Positions 54,093 through 63,244 of a stretch of 64,000 nucleotides of DNA are shown piece by piece. The first letter of the stretch is position 1, and each line of letters starts with the position of its first letter. A program made the translations under genes and the position numbers. A model generated the notes under the pieces. It did no database searches. It was not told the DNA's origin and saw only the letters and a list, made by a program, of their open reading frames with translations. Origin of the DNA: JAEXOD01 sp963663265 (GTDB lineage Bacteria; Bacteroidota; Ignavibacteria; Ignavibacteriales; Melioribacteraceae); contig CAXXXM010000001.1 in assembly GCA_963663265.2 (NCBI GenBank), positions 372,001 through 436,000 on the forward strand. The letters run 5' to 3'.

Positions 54093-55436
54093 TTAATCAT
54101 ACTTAAGCGTGCTTCCACCAATAAATTCTCTAAGTACAGAGTCACCCGGGACTGGTGAATTATCGGCAACAGGTATAATATCAGCCAACATTTTTCTAAC
54201 TCGTTTTGCACGTAAGTAAGCATCCTCGCGTAATGGATCGTTTTCGTATTTCTTTTCCCATTCCTCAAAGCTCTTCAATAAAAGCGAAGCATATAAAGGA
54301 ACTTCATACGACATTGAAGTATTAACAATATAATCAGCAGTAGTAGCATAGGGAAGTATATGACGTTTTTCTGCAGCTCTTACATAATGCCAATGTAACA
54401 AAGTTTGTTCCGGATTGTAAGCTCTGTGTACCGAATCGCGTAACATTCTTCTTATTAAACGTAAATCTGTCCATCTAATATAAGTACCATCATTATTTTT
54501 CATTTGTAATAATGGCTCAAGGAATAATTTAAATTTTTGTTCATCAGGAATTTCTTTACTGAAAGCAGGGAACAAACCATGTAAACTATCAATTAACAAA
54601 ATTTCATTTTCATGTAATACTAAAGGAGTTCGATCTAAAAATCTTTTGCCGGTTTTAAAATCATAATAAGGAATAAGAACTTCCTCTCCGGCAGCTAATT
54701 TTTTTAAGTGTTCGTTTATTAAATCTAAGTCTAATGCCTGAGGAGTTTCAAAATCATAATCACCAAATTCGTCTTTTGGGTGCATTTCTAAATCAAAAAA
54801 GTAATTATCAACAATAAGCGGAACAAACTTCATTCCCATTTTCTTAAGTCTTTGTTCAAGCTTTAGGGTAGTAGTAGTTTTTCCTGAAGAAGAAGGACCA
54901 CTAACCATAACCATTTTTAATTGAGCACTTCTTTCAATAATCATATGAGAGGCAGTATCAAGTTGGTTTTCATAAAATGATTCAGCTTCATGCACTATTT
55001 GAGGAAACTCACCATTTTTTATTCTGTCGTTAATTCCTTCAATACTATTCAAATTATGTGAAACAGCCCAATCCAATGACCGCCAAACTTTAGGCCAAGG
55101 AATATTACCTAATGGTTGAGCAAAGTGCAATGAATCTTTCCTTCTTTTTTTATTTGCCTCATCACGGTATAAAATAAATTCTTTTGCAACTTTTGCATGA
55201 CCGTGTTTAATTAATACCTTTTCAACACAATCTTGAATTTCTTCAATATGCAATTTATAACCTTCTTCAAAAGTAGCTTCAAGCATTTCAACTACTATTT
55301 TACCTAATTCTTCTGCTTTTTCTTTATCTCTTCCCCCTACAGAAACGGCCGCTCTGTAAATTACGTTACTTATCCTTTCCGGATTAAATGGAACTATTGC
55401 ACCGCTTCTTTTAATAACATAACTAAACTTACTCAT
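54093..55436 (-). CDS. ATP-cone domain fused to uridine kinase/phosphoribulokinase-like P-loop kinase
   Basis: 447 residues. An ATP-cone (about 3-95; FSYVIKRSGAIVPFNPERIS), normally an allosteric nucleotide-binding domain of ribonucleotide reductase and NrdR, is followed by a linker and a uridine-kinase-like domain with Walker A SGPSSSGKTTTT (about 179-190), PLIVDNYFFD (base/substrate Asp region) and DSLHGLFPAF. Family annotation is nucleoside kinase. The ATP-cone suggests regulation by ATP/dATP (inference). Single gene, own terminator. Confidence 0.87.
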   Translation of the reverse strand: MSKFSYVIKRSGAIVPFNPERISNVIYRAAVSVGGRDKEKAEELGKIVVEMLEATFEEGYKLHIEEIQDCVEKVLIKHGHAKVAKEFILYRDEANKKRRKDSLHFAQPLGNIPWPKVWRSLDWAVSHNLNSIEGINDRIKNGEFPQIVHEAESFYENQLDTASHMIIERSAQLKMVMVSGPSSSGKTTTTLKLEQRLKKMGMKFVPLIVDNYFFDLEMHPKDEFGDYDFETPQALDLDLINEHLKKLAAGEEVLIPYYDFKTGKRFLDRTPLVLHENEILLIDSLHGLFPAFSKEIPDEQKFKLFLEPLLQMKNNDGTYIRWTDLRLIRRMLRDSVHRAYNPEQTLLHWHYVRAAEKRHILPYATTADYIVNTSMSYEVPLYASLLLKSFEEWEKKYENDPLREDAYLRAKRVRKMLADIIPVADNSPVPGDSVLREFIGGSTLKYD

Positions 55437-55611
55437 TATAATTCCTTTAAGTTATTTGTTTTATGCAAATTACAAAAAATATTTAATAAATATACAGGGA
55501 ATAATTAATATTTTTATTAAAATGGCTTAAAAACTCTTATTTATTTAATAAAAACTTATTTATTACATTTAGCAACCCCATTATTAATTATTTAACATTT
55601 TAAAAACAAAA

Positions 55612-55638
55612 ACCGCTCAATGTTTTATATTGAGCGGT
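55612..55638 (-). terminator. Terminator after the 777-residue T9SS cargo gene
   Basis: ACCGCTCAAT (55612-55621) pairs perfectly with ATTGAGCGGT (55629-55638); minus-strand T tract TTTTGTTT follows. A close copy is at 58261. Confidence 0.9.
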
Positions 55639-55685
55639 ATACAATAATTAAAAATTAAAAATTTAGAATTAAAAATTATTTGATA

Positions 55686-58010
55686 CTATTTTATTAGCAG
55701 CATTTTCTTAGTTTCACTAAACTTTCCGGCTTTTAAGGAGTAAAAATAAATCCCGCTGCTTAAACCGCTTGCACTAAATACTTTGTTATATATTCCTTCG
55801 CTTAGATTCTCATTTACCAAAGTCGTAACCTCTCTCCCTAAAATATCGTAAACTTTTAAGGTAACCAGTCCTGCTTCTTTAATACTAAAATTAATAGTTG
55901 TGGAAGGGTTAAAAGGATTAGGGTAGTTTTGTGATAAATTGAAAGCTAAAGGTATAATTTCGGTTGAATCATCTGATCCATTTAATATCGAATACGAAAG
56001 CAAATTATAGATTACGTATTCATTGTCTGATTCTCGTTTGAAATAAGCCAATACAATGCCAATATTTGAACAACGATAAAAATAATTTTGGGAATTATTT
56101 AATTGGACAACCTTAAAAATCTCACTTCCACTATTTGTTAATGGATGGACTAAAGATGAAAGGTAGTATACAAAATTATTGTATTCATGGTTGTAATAAA
56201 TATTAGCTGTCTGGTGGTAGTTGGCTAACAAGTCATCAATTACAACTTCGCTTGTTGGTGTGGTTGTTAAGTCTGCTTCGTAAACTTTCCCATGTAGTGA
56301 ATCAATTCGTAAATAAGAATTTCCTTCAGAAGATTCCACCTTAAAGTATTTTTTCCCATTATTTAAAACTTCTTCTGCTTTTATTGTTGTAATTATTGTG
56401 TCAGGTGCAAATGCTCCTGCAGTTTTCGGTTTCAATTCATATACATATTGATCATTAATGTGAAGAGGGTGTCTGTTTAAAATTGAAGCGGGTAAAAGAG
56501 TGTGCCCGTAAGTATTTTCTCCAATTTTTGCATAAGCTAAAGAAAGTTGAGTCTTATATGTCGTTGTTGAACTGCTCTGTTCTTTTGAATAATCATACAC
56601 TTTTCCAATATTTTCAATCAATCTAAATGAAATAGATGCATCTGAATTATATACAAATGTTTTTGATTCCAAATTAGAAATGTTAAAAATTGACGAAGTA
56701 TCTATATAAGTTGTATAATTTCCTGGATATGTTGTTCTTTTAAAATTATGTACGCTCCCATTTTGTGCGGCTATATTACATATTAAATTTTCAACCGGCA
56801 TATTATTATTATCTTTACTGTACGAATATACTTCACCAGTTAGAGTATCAATCCTTTCATATTCTCTTAGATCTCCATTTTGTATAATGAAGTATTTTTT
56901 GTTGTTATCCATTACTGTATCACCAACTACACTAACAGTTATTCTTGTAAAATATTCGAATTGATGTGTATTATTATTATAGTTGTATTTATCATATAAC
57001 CAATAATTGCCAACTTGTAAAGGATAATAATGAATATTGAAGAAACCATTTAAGTTTATATTTAACTTCTCATACCCTTCGGTAGGGAAATTTGTTACAT
57101 GTGGGTTTAATGCTTTATCAGTTGCAACAATTTTATAATAGATATCATATCCATTATTTATTAAGTCAAAATTAAGGTCTATTAAATGAGAATAGTCAAT
57201 TTCTGAATCCATTGTTAAGTTTGCTACTGTGTGTGGTAGTTCAATATTATCTTTTTTATAAAAATATTCAAACGTTGCATTTTTTATAAAACTACATCCC
57301 TGTGTTATATTTTGCGAAAGATCAGTCTTGTAAGTAAATTTATGTTTTATTATTGAACTAATTTTTAATTTGTTGTTTTGTAGTAGTCCGGTTTTGGCAG
57401 CTTCAACTATTGGTGCAGTCTCATCTTGTAAGGTAAACTGATTATTTGGATCGGCAGAGATCATTCCAATTAGTGTAGTATAAGAATCATACCCTCCGTG
57501 AGATGACCTAAAACTTACTCCCTCATAACCAAACCCAATGTTAGGAAAGAAACATCGAGTTATACCTGCCATACTACCGGGACCGCTAAATTGGGTAAAA
57601 GAATAACTATACCCTGCGTAGCTCCCGCCTAAAATATTATGATTTCCAAAAGGTCCTAAAGGATTCAATTTTTGATATAAAGATGAATTATATTGTGGTG
57701 GATTGCCATACACATATAACGAGTAAATTGAAGTATCAGATTCGTTATATCCATACCATCCATCCCAAAAAGTAAAATATTCTACATTATTATATTTTAT
57801 TGAATTAGTAACTGTTATTGTATCAAGGCTATAATAATGAGGTCCATTTGTTGCACCCCATGCTAAATTTACATGAACTTTTAGATAAATGTATTTATTA
57901 CCGATTGAAAGTGGAAAAAGGTTGTTCTCTGTCACTTTAGCTTGTAGTGAAATAATACTACAAATCCCCCAAAAAAATAAAACGAGTTTTAACATAGGTT
58001 TAATACTCAT
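55686..58010 (-). CDS. Large T9SS type A sorting-domain protein
   Basis: 774 residues from ATG 58010; GGAG 8 bp upstream supports it over the in-frame GTG at 58019. Signal peptide (LKLVLFFWGICSIISLQA), then repeated units that each open with a FPLSIGNKYIYLK / YYPLQVGNYWLYD / HPLHINDQYVYE-type motif (near residues 33, 335 and 517), the same motif as in 22277 and 23328. The C-terminal sorting module has NYPNPFNPSTTI, LSSGIYFYSLKAG and KKMLLIK. It appears to be three related beta domains in tandem. Secreted; function unknown. Confidence 0.85.
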   Translation of the reverse strand: MSIKPMLKLVLFFWGICSIISLQAKVTENNLFPLSIGNKYIYLKVHVNLAWGATNGPHYYSLDTITVTNSIKYNNVEYFTFWDGWYGYNESDTSIYSLYVYGNPPQYNSSLYQKLNPLGPFGNHNILGGSYAGYSYSFTQFSGPGSMAGITRCFFPNIGFGYEGVSFRSSHGGYDSYTTLIGMISADPNNQFTLQDETAPIVEAAKTGLLQNNKLKISSIIKHKFTYKTDLSQNITQGCSFIKNATFEYFYKKDNIELPHTVANLTMDSEIDYSHLIDLNFDLINNGYDIYYKIVATDKALNPHVTNFPTEGYEKLNINLNGFFNIHYYPLQVGNYWLYDKYNYNNNTHQFEYFTRITVSVVGDTVMDNNKKYFIIQNGDLREYERIDTLTGEVYSYSKDNNNMPVENLICNIAAQNGSVHNFKRTTYPGNYTTYIDTSSIFNISNLESKTFVYNSDASISFRLIENIGKVYDYSKEQSSSTTTYKTQLSLAYAKIGENTYGHTLLPASILNRHPLHINDQYVYELKPKTAGAFAPDTIITTIKAEEVLNNGKKYFKVESSEGNSYLRIDSLHGKVYEADLTTTPTSEVVIDDLLANYHQTANIYYNHEYNNFVYYLSSLVHPLTNSGSEIFKVVQLNNSQNYFYRCSNIGIVLAYFKRESDNEYVIYNLLSYSILNGSDDSTEIIPLAFNLSQNYPNPFNPSTTINFSIKEAGLVTLKVYDILGREVTTLVNENLSEGIYNKVFSASGLSSGIYFYSLKAGKFSETKKMLLIK

Positions 58011-58076
58011 CACTAACACTCCATTTTTGTTATATATAAACTAACAAAATATATAGCTTTTTACAAATGTTTTAAC

Positions 58077-58090
58077 GTGATTGAAATCAC
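58077..58090. promoter_or_regulatory. Candidate Crp/Fnr-family operator
   Basis: GTGAT-TGAA-ATCAC, a perfect inverted repeat 66 bp before the minus-strand ATG at 58010. It lies in the 317-bp gap between the two cargo genes, which otherwise holds only the terminator at 58261. Confidence 0.4.
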
Positions 58091-58260
58091 TTGTGATTTA
58101 GCTCAATAAGTGAGGAAATATGATTTTGTTTTATTACTCAAAAATGTTATAAATAAGTTGTGGATTAAATTGCTGTAAACAATTATTATTTAGGATTAAT
58201 TCCATTTGTAATAAACAGCTTGTTTTTTATAACATTTCATGGTAATATTTTAAAACAAAA

Positions 58261-58287
58261 ACCGCTCAATGGTTTATACTGAGCGGT
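58261..58287 (-). terminator. Terminator after the 605-residue T9SS cargo gene
   Basis: ACCGCTCA (58261-58268) pairs with TGAGCGGT (58280-58287); TTTTGTTTTA follows on the minus strand. Its sequence nearly repeats 55612. Confidence 0.85.
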
Positions 58288-58327
58288 ATACAATAATTAA
58301 AAAATCAGAATTAAAAATTATTTGATA

Positions 58328-60145
58328 CTATTTTAGTAGTAGCAATTTCTTAGTTTCACTAAACTTTCCGGCTTTTAATGAGTAAAAATAAATTCCGCTG
58401 CTTAACCCTGAAGCATTGAATGATTTATTATGAGAACCGCTATTTAATTCCTCATTAACTAAAGTAGCAACTTCTCTACCTAACACGTCATATACTTTTA
58501 ATGTTACCAGTCCTGCTTCTTTAATACTAAAATTAATAGTTGTAGAAGGGTTAAACGGATTAGGGTAGTTTTGAGATAATTGATATTCTGTGGGTAATGT
58601 TGTTTCAGATTCATCAACGCCTACAAATAGAGTAGCATCTCCATAAATTGTTGTCCCAATTTTTGCAGCCGCCAGTTCTTCTTTATAATATTCATCCCCA
58701 ATTTTATAGTAATTTTCTACTAAACCAATTCCACTTAATAATCTGTACCAAGTTGATGGATCATCAGTTTGAGCAAAGACTTTTGAATGAGCTTTGTAGG
58801 TATTAAAAAGAGTAAAATTTGCAAAATTATTACAAGTATATGATTTATAAGCGTTATTTACAAACTTATTAAAACTTTTGTTTTTTTGAATCCACAGGCA
58901 TTCTGTTGTGTCTTCTTTTATTTCTCCTGAAGGTAATATATTTGCAATTAATACACAGCTACTTGTTTTATCAAATCTTTCTAATGTTACACTATTATTT
59001 CTTAAAAGTTTTGAATAAGTTTTGTTATTACTTAGTGTAGCATCGTTAACAAAATATACGTAATTATTATTTAAGAAAACCCAATTGCCACTAATATCCT
59101 TTTTTGAAAGCTTATATACATATAGGTTCCAAGGTTTTAATGGATAGAAGTTTTTAATATCGTTTATTACTGCAACTTCATCCAAGTTTTCATATCCGTC
59201 AAATGGGAAATAAGTAGTATGTTGGAAAATACTTTTATCTTTTGCCCCAACTTTAAAATAAAACTTGTAACCTCTGGTTATTAAACTGTAATCAAAAGCT
59301 ACTGTTTTATAAAAATATAATTCGTTTTCTTTTGTCAATGTAATATTTGTTTTCCCAATTGTATCAATTCCATTTGAGTAAAAATAATCACCCCATACTG
59401 AATCTATAAAACAGACACCCATATTAGAAAATGGTGTCCCTGGTATTTTTCTCGTTAATGCAGAATAAGAATGATATACAAGCATTTTTATCTTTAAGTC
59501 CCCGGTTTCTGTTATTTGAACAGAATCAATTGAAATGATTGGAGAAGAATTATTAACCAATGATGGTGCTATGGAAGTATCAGCACTATAAAATGCTATT
59601 AAAGGTTTATGAGTTTCCCAATTTCTTCCACCTGGGGCATGTCCTGTTTCATCATAATATGATAACCCAAAGTTTTTAACATAATAAGTCTCATAAAATG
59701 TTGGTTGCGATATATCCCAATTGTGATATCTAACTCCCTTTGCAGAATACCAAGTTCCATTAATTGAAACATCGTCTCCGATGGCAGTCATTTCTCCTAA
59801 TGCACTATTGTATACTGTATTGTTGGGTATAGTAAAATCAATTGCCATTGAATCGATGATATTATTTAATAATATATAAATTCTTTGTTCATTTTCGTCA
59901 TACCTCATCCAAGTCCCATTGTATTTATAGTATAGATTATTATTAACAGTTTGAGTATCGGTTATTGAAATTAGTTCAACGTCATAAAGATATGAGTTTG
60001 AATAAGAACTATAAGTTTGTTTGAAATACTGCCATTTGTTCCCAAGTGCCAATGGTAAATAATGGTTTTTGCCTTGAGGAAATATTGAAATTGTTTGAAA
60101 TAAAATAAGTACTAAAATGCCAAAATAATTGTACAGCCTTTTCAT
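58328..60145 (-). CDS. T9SS type A sorting-domain protein
   Basis: 605 residues with a signal peptide (about 1-23, LVLILFQTISIF), then HYLPLALGNKWQYFKQ and a later FYPLKPWNLYVYKL motif, the same opening motif as in the neighbouring gene at 55686. The middle has beta-rich repeats. The sorting module (NYPNPFNPSTTI, LSSGIYFYSLKAG, KKLLLLK) is closely similar to that of 55686, including DNA level. The two are probable paralogues. Secreted; function unknown. Confidence 0.85.
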   Translation of the reverse strand: MKRLYNYFGILVLILFQTISIFPQGKNHYLPLALGNKWQYFKQTYSSYSNSYLYDVELISITDTQTVNNNLYYKYNGTWMRYDENEQRIYILLNNIIDSMAIDFTIPNNTVYNSALGEMTAIGDDVSINGTWYSAKGVRYHNWDISQPTFYETYYVKNFGLSYYDETGHAPGGRNWETHKPLIAFYSADTSIAPSLVNNSSPIISIDSVQITETGDLKIKMLVYHSYSALTRKIPGTPFSNMGVCFIDSVWGDYFYSNGIDTIGKTNITLTKENELYFYKTVAFDYSLITRGYKFYFKVGAKDKSIFQHTTYFPFDGYENLDEVAVINDIKNFYPLKPWNLYVYKLSKKDISGNWVFLNNNYVYFVNDATLSNNKTYSKLLRNNSVTLERFDKTSSCVLIANILPSGEIKEDTTECLWIQKNKSFNKFVNNAYKSYTCNNFANFTLFNTYKAHSKVFAQTDDPSTWYRLLSGIGLVENYYKIGDEYYKEELAAAKIGTTIYGDATLFVGVDESETTLPTEYQLSQNYPNPFNPSTTINFSIKEAGLVTLKVYDVLGREVATLVNEELNSGSHNKSFNASGLSSGIYFYSLKAGKFSETKKLLLLK

Positions 60146-60210
60146 ACCTTCTCCAAAAATATATGTTCAATTAATATATTTAATTTGCATTCTTAATGCA
60201 ATAATAATTG

Positions 60211-60891
60211 TTATTTTTTGGTGTATATCAATACTTTATTGTTAATTGAACTTTCACTTTTAACTAAACTGAAATTATTTTTGCTTACAATATTGAGAAG
60301 TTTTTCGGCATTATTATTCCACCCTTTAAAACCGTTAAATACAAATGGTTTTACAAACTTTAATAATTTGGTAGTCAATATATTTTTAGAATGGTATTTT
60401 ATTGTTTTTTTTGTCCCTTTCTCTTTTAAAATTAAGCACAAAAATCCATTTGGTTTTAGTACTCTTAAAATCTCGGAAACACAGCTTTTGTTATTATTTA
60501 TTCCATGTAATATATGTGCAGCTACAACAAAGTTGAATTTATTGTTTTCAAATGGCAGGGGATTATTCAAATCATGTACTATATATTGAATGTTTTTTAA
60601 ATTACTTTCAACTGATTTGTTTTTTGCTGTTTCAATCATGGCAGGGGAGTAATCTAATCCTGTTACATCATATCCTTTTTTTGCAAATTCAATTGCATAA
60701 TTACCAGTTGCACAACCAATATCTAATAAACTTGAATTCTTTTCTTCGTTAACAGAATCAATAATTTTAACTATATGTTCTATCTCTTCTTTGTATTCTG
60801 TATCAACTAAATAATTATCCCAAGTTCTGCTGTGCAAGCTCCAATATAATTTTTGCAATTGGTAATTAATTTTACTTTTAATATTAACCAT
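60211..60891 (-). CDS. Class I SAM-dependent methyltransferase
   Basis: 226 residues. Motif I LLDIGCATGNYAIEF, acidic end of beta2 (VTGLDYSP), motif II region NIQYIVHDLNNPLPF and post-motif LRVLKPNGFLCLIL match the Methyltransf_11/25 group. The substrate cannot be told; small-molecule, lipid or quinone methylation are all possible. It is 17 bp after the unknown gene at 60909 on the same strand, likely cotranscribed. Confidence 0.88.
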   Translation of the reverse strand: MVNIKSKINYQLQKLYWSLHSRTWDNYLVDTEYKEEIEHIVKIIDSVNEEKNSSLLDIGCATGNYAIEFAKKGYDVTGLDYSPAMIETAKNKSVESNLKNIQYIVHDLNNPLPFENNKFNFVVAAHILHGINNNKSCVSEILRVLKPNGFLCLILKEKGTKKTIKYHSKNILTTKLLKFVKPFVFNGFKGWNNNAEKLLNIVSKNNFSLVKSESSINNKVLIYTKK

Positions 60892-60908
60892 CTATTTATT
60901 TAATAATA

Positions 60909-61457
60909 TTAATTGATATGTAAATTATTTCCTAAGGAGTAAACAAAATTTAGCCAAATAGATAAAAACTCTTCAATCTTTAAAAGAATTGATTCGGCTT
61001 CAGTTAAACCGATAGAATATCTAATTTTGTGGAAATATTCATAATCGCCACGTAAAAACAATACAGAAAATATACTCGTGGTGGTCATATCCTGCATAAC
61101 CTTATCAAAAGTATAAATCGAACTTAAACACTCAGGTTCAATTTTATCACTAAAGCAATAAGGTTCGTCCATCAAAAGATTAACATTTTTGTAGTACCCT
61201 TTTTCTTCCATCAATTTAAATACATACTGGCACTCGTTATATTCTTTTAATAATACTTCGGAATCAAATCCTGTTGGAACACTAATTCCTTTGTTGTATA
61301 AAGTAATTGAAAAATAACCATTTATAAAATCAGGACTATGGTAATGTATTTGAAATGAACCATCCTCAAGTAATTCGCTACTATTAAAATAAAAAGCCCC
61401 GATATCTTTGGGAATGTTATTACTATCTGAAAAAAAATCAATAATATTTAAGCCCAT
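60909..61457 (-). CDS. Unrecognised cytoplasmic protein
   Basis: About 182 residues from ATG 61457 (a TTG at 61469 would add four). No signal peptide or TM segment. It has a short conserved-looking N-terminus (NIIDFFSDSNNIPKDIGAFY), and a C-terminal helix-rich part (EAESILLKIEEFLSIWLNFV). No family is recognised. It precedes the methyltransferase gene in the same orientation, with which it may share function. Confidence 0.6.
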   Translation of the reverse strand: MGLNIIDFFSDSNNIPKDIGAFYFNSSELLEDGSFQIHYHSPDFINGYFSITLYNKGISVPTGFDSEVLLKEYNECQYVFKLMEEKGYYKNVNLLMDEPYCFSDKIEPECLSSIYTFDKVMQDMTTTSIFSVLFLRGDYEYFHKIRYSIGLTEAESILLKIEEFLSIWLNFVYSLGNNLHIN

Positions 61458-61560
61458 AATTTTAACCAATTATTTATAAATAAAAAAATAGTATAAACTA
61501 ATTTAACTAAAATTATATATATATTCTGAAAATGATCTAAATAGTGTTTATTAAAAAAAA

Positions 61561-61591
61561 GTCTCTCATCACGTTTTTTATGATGAGAGAC
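61561..61591 (-). terminator. Terminator after the 534-residue T9SS cargo gene
   Basis: GTCTCTCATCA (61561-61571) pairs with TGATGAGAGAC (61581-61591); minus-strand TTTTTTTTA follows. Confidence 0.92.
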
Positions 61592-61628
61592 TTTCAATCA
61601 TTTAACCTTCAAAACTTAGCCTTTAACA

Positions 61629-63233
61629 CTATTTTAATAACGTCATTTTTCTCACTTCGCTAAAATTATTTGTTTCAAATCTATAAATATAAACGCCGCT
61701 TGCCAAATCAGCTCCGTCAAAATTAACTTGATAACTACCGGCTGGTTTATACTCATCAATCAAAGTATTAATTTGTTGACCAAGGCTGTTATATACAGTT
61801 AGTTTTACATTACTTGCATTAGGAATTGAGAATCTAATAGTTGTAGTTGGGTTGAATGGGTTAGGGAAGTTTTGTGATAACTCGAACGCATTTGGTGATC
61901 CAACTAAAACTTCAATAATATTGCTATATTCAAATGTTCCATCAAAGTCTACCATTTTTAATCTATAATTATACTTGCCTGTAATTACTAAATTATCTGT
62001 AAAAGTATATTCTCTTAGTTCAGTCGAAGTCCCTGCTGCTTTAACAGTACCAACTTCTATCCATGAATTATTTAATTCTCTTTCAATAATATATTCGTTG
62101 CTGTTAACTTCAGATGCAGTAGACCAACTTAAAGTAACATTACTATTTTTAGCAATAGCGGCAAATGATGTTAATTCTACAGGAACGGGATCGTCATTTT
62201 CATATTTAATTGCTGCACAATAAGTGGTTCCAAAAGGCAAAAATTCATTATAGGAAACACCGTCTGGTGAATATAAAATAGAATTATTATTTGTTCCCTT
62301 GACAATTAGACTATTATCTAACATTTTGCCGTAAATTGTATTATCAAACCAAAAGCCTGTTGTAATAGAAGTATAAACGTTGCTGTTTACGTTATAATAG
62401 CCTTTAATAGTTGCATAGTTAGCATCAAAACCTCTTACAAATACTAACGAGTCGTTTATTTGAACTAATTGTTCAGCTTTACCACCATCAGGAATGGTTA
62501 ATGAGTGTTTTATTTCAAAATCAGAATTATTTAGAACAATCAATTTCCCATAATTATCTGCACCAAACCAAGAACCCCAAGTATAAGCTAAAATGTTTCC
62601 GTTGTTTAGTTTTATTACATCTACTGCATTTAATCCAACTTCAGTCTGCTTAACCACCATGTTTGTATTAACATTATAAAAAGCAACATGTTTACCGGAG
62701 CCATCACCCCAGTCAGCAAGTGCAATTGCTATAATGGAATCGTTAACAGCAACTGAGCCTTGAGGATTTCCATCTGTAAGAGTAACTGATGAAACAACAA
62801 TACCCGTGTTAACATTTAATACTGCCAATTTTTTAGTTTGTGCTAAAGTAATTACTACTAATGAATCTTTTATGCCACATGCAGTATAAGCATTTCCACC
62901 ATCTTCAAGCATAATCTTTTTTGAACTATTTTGAAGTTCAGTTAAATTATTATTAAGTGCATAGTTTTTGAGGGCACTATTTGGGAAAATTTGGATTGAA
63001 TTGTTGTTTCCATAAGTACCAGAGTTAACTACAAATGTATTGCCATTATAACTAAAAATTTGATTGGGAGTAGGTCCCAAGTCAACCAATCCTGTATAAT
63101 TTTGTTGTGTAGACATATCGTAGAAGTTAATTTTTTGATTCCCACTATACACAACAGCATCTGTGTTATGGGTTTGTGAGTAAATTATATTTGCAACGAA
63201 TATTGCAACTATTAGTAATTTTGTTATTTTCAT
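61629..63233 (-). CDS. T9SS type A sorting-domain protein with YVTN-like beta-propeller
   Basis: 534 residues. Signal peptide (about 1-20), then a repeat-bearing beta-propeller-like region (about 25-345) with blades reading ..KLAVLNVNTGIVVSSVTLTDG and VAFYNVNTNMVVKQTEVG. An FN3-like module (about 352-440, VPVELTSFAAI) and the sorting module (NFPNPFNPTTTI, LASGVYIYRFETN, RKMTLLK) follow. The FN3 module resembles that of 43576 and 45993. The gene is 11 bp after the next cargo gene upstream. Secreted or surface-bound; ligand unknown. Confidence 0.87.
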   Translation of the reverse strand: MKITKLLIVAIFVANIIYSQTHNTDAVVYSGNQKINFYDMSTQQNYTGLVDLGPTPNQIFSYNGNTFVVNSGTYGNNNSIQIFPNSALKNYALNNNLTELQNSSKKIMLEDGGNAYTACGIKDSLVVITLAQTKKLAVLNVNTGIVVSSVTLTDGNPQGSVAVNDSIIAIALADWGDGSGKHVAFYNVNTNMVVKQTEVGLNAVDVIKLNNGNILAYTWGSWFGADNYGKLIVLNNSDFEIKHSLTIPDGGKAEQLVQINDSLVFVRGFDANYATIKGYYNVNSNVYTSITTGFWFDNTIYGKMLDNSLIVKGTNNNSILYSPDGVSYNEFLPFGTTYCAAIKYENDDPVPVELTSFAAIAKNSNVTLSWSTASEVNSNEYIIERELNNSWIEVGTVKAAGTSTELREYTFTDNLVITGKYNYRLKMVDFDGTFEYSNIIEVLVGSPNAFELSQNFPNPFNPTTTIRFSIPNASNVKLTVYNSLGQQINTLIDEYKPAGSYQVNFDGADLASGVYIYRFETNNFSEVRKMTLLK

Positions 63234-63244
63234 AATTATACCTT

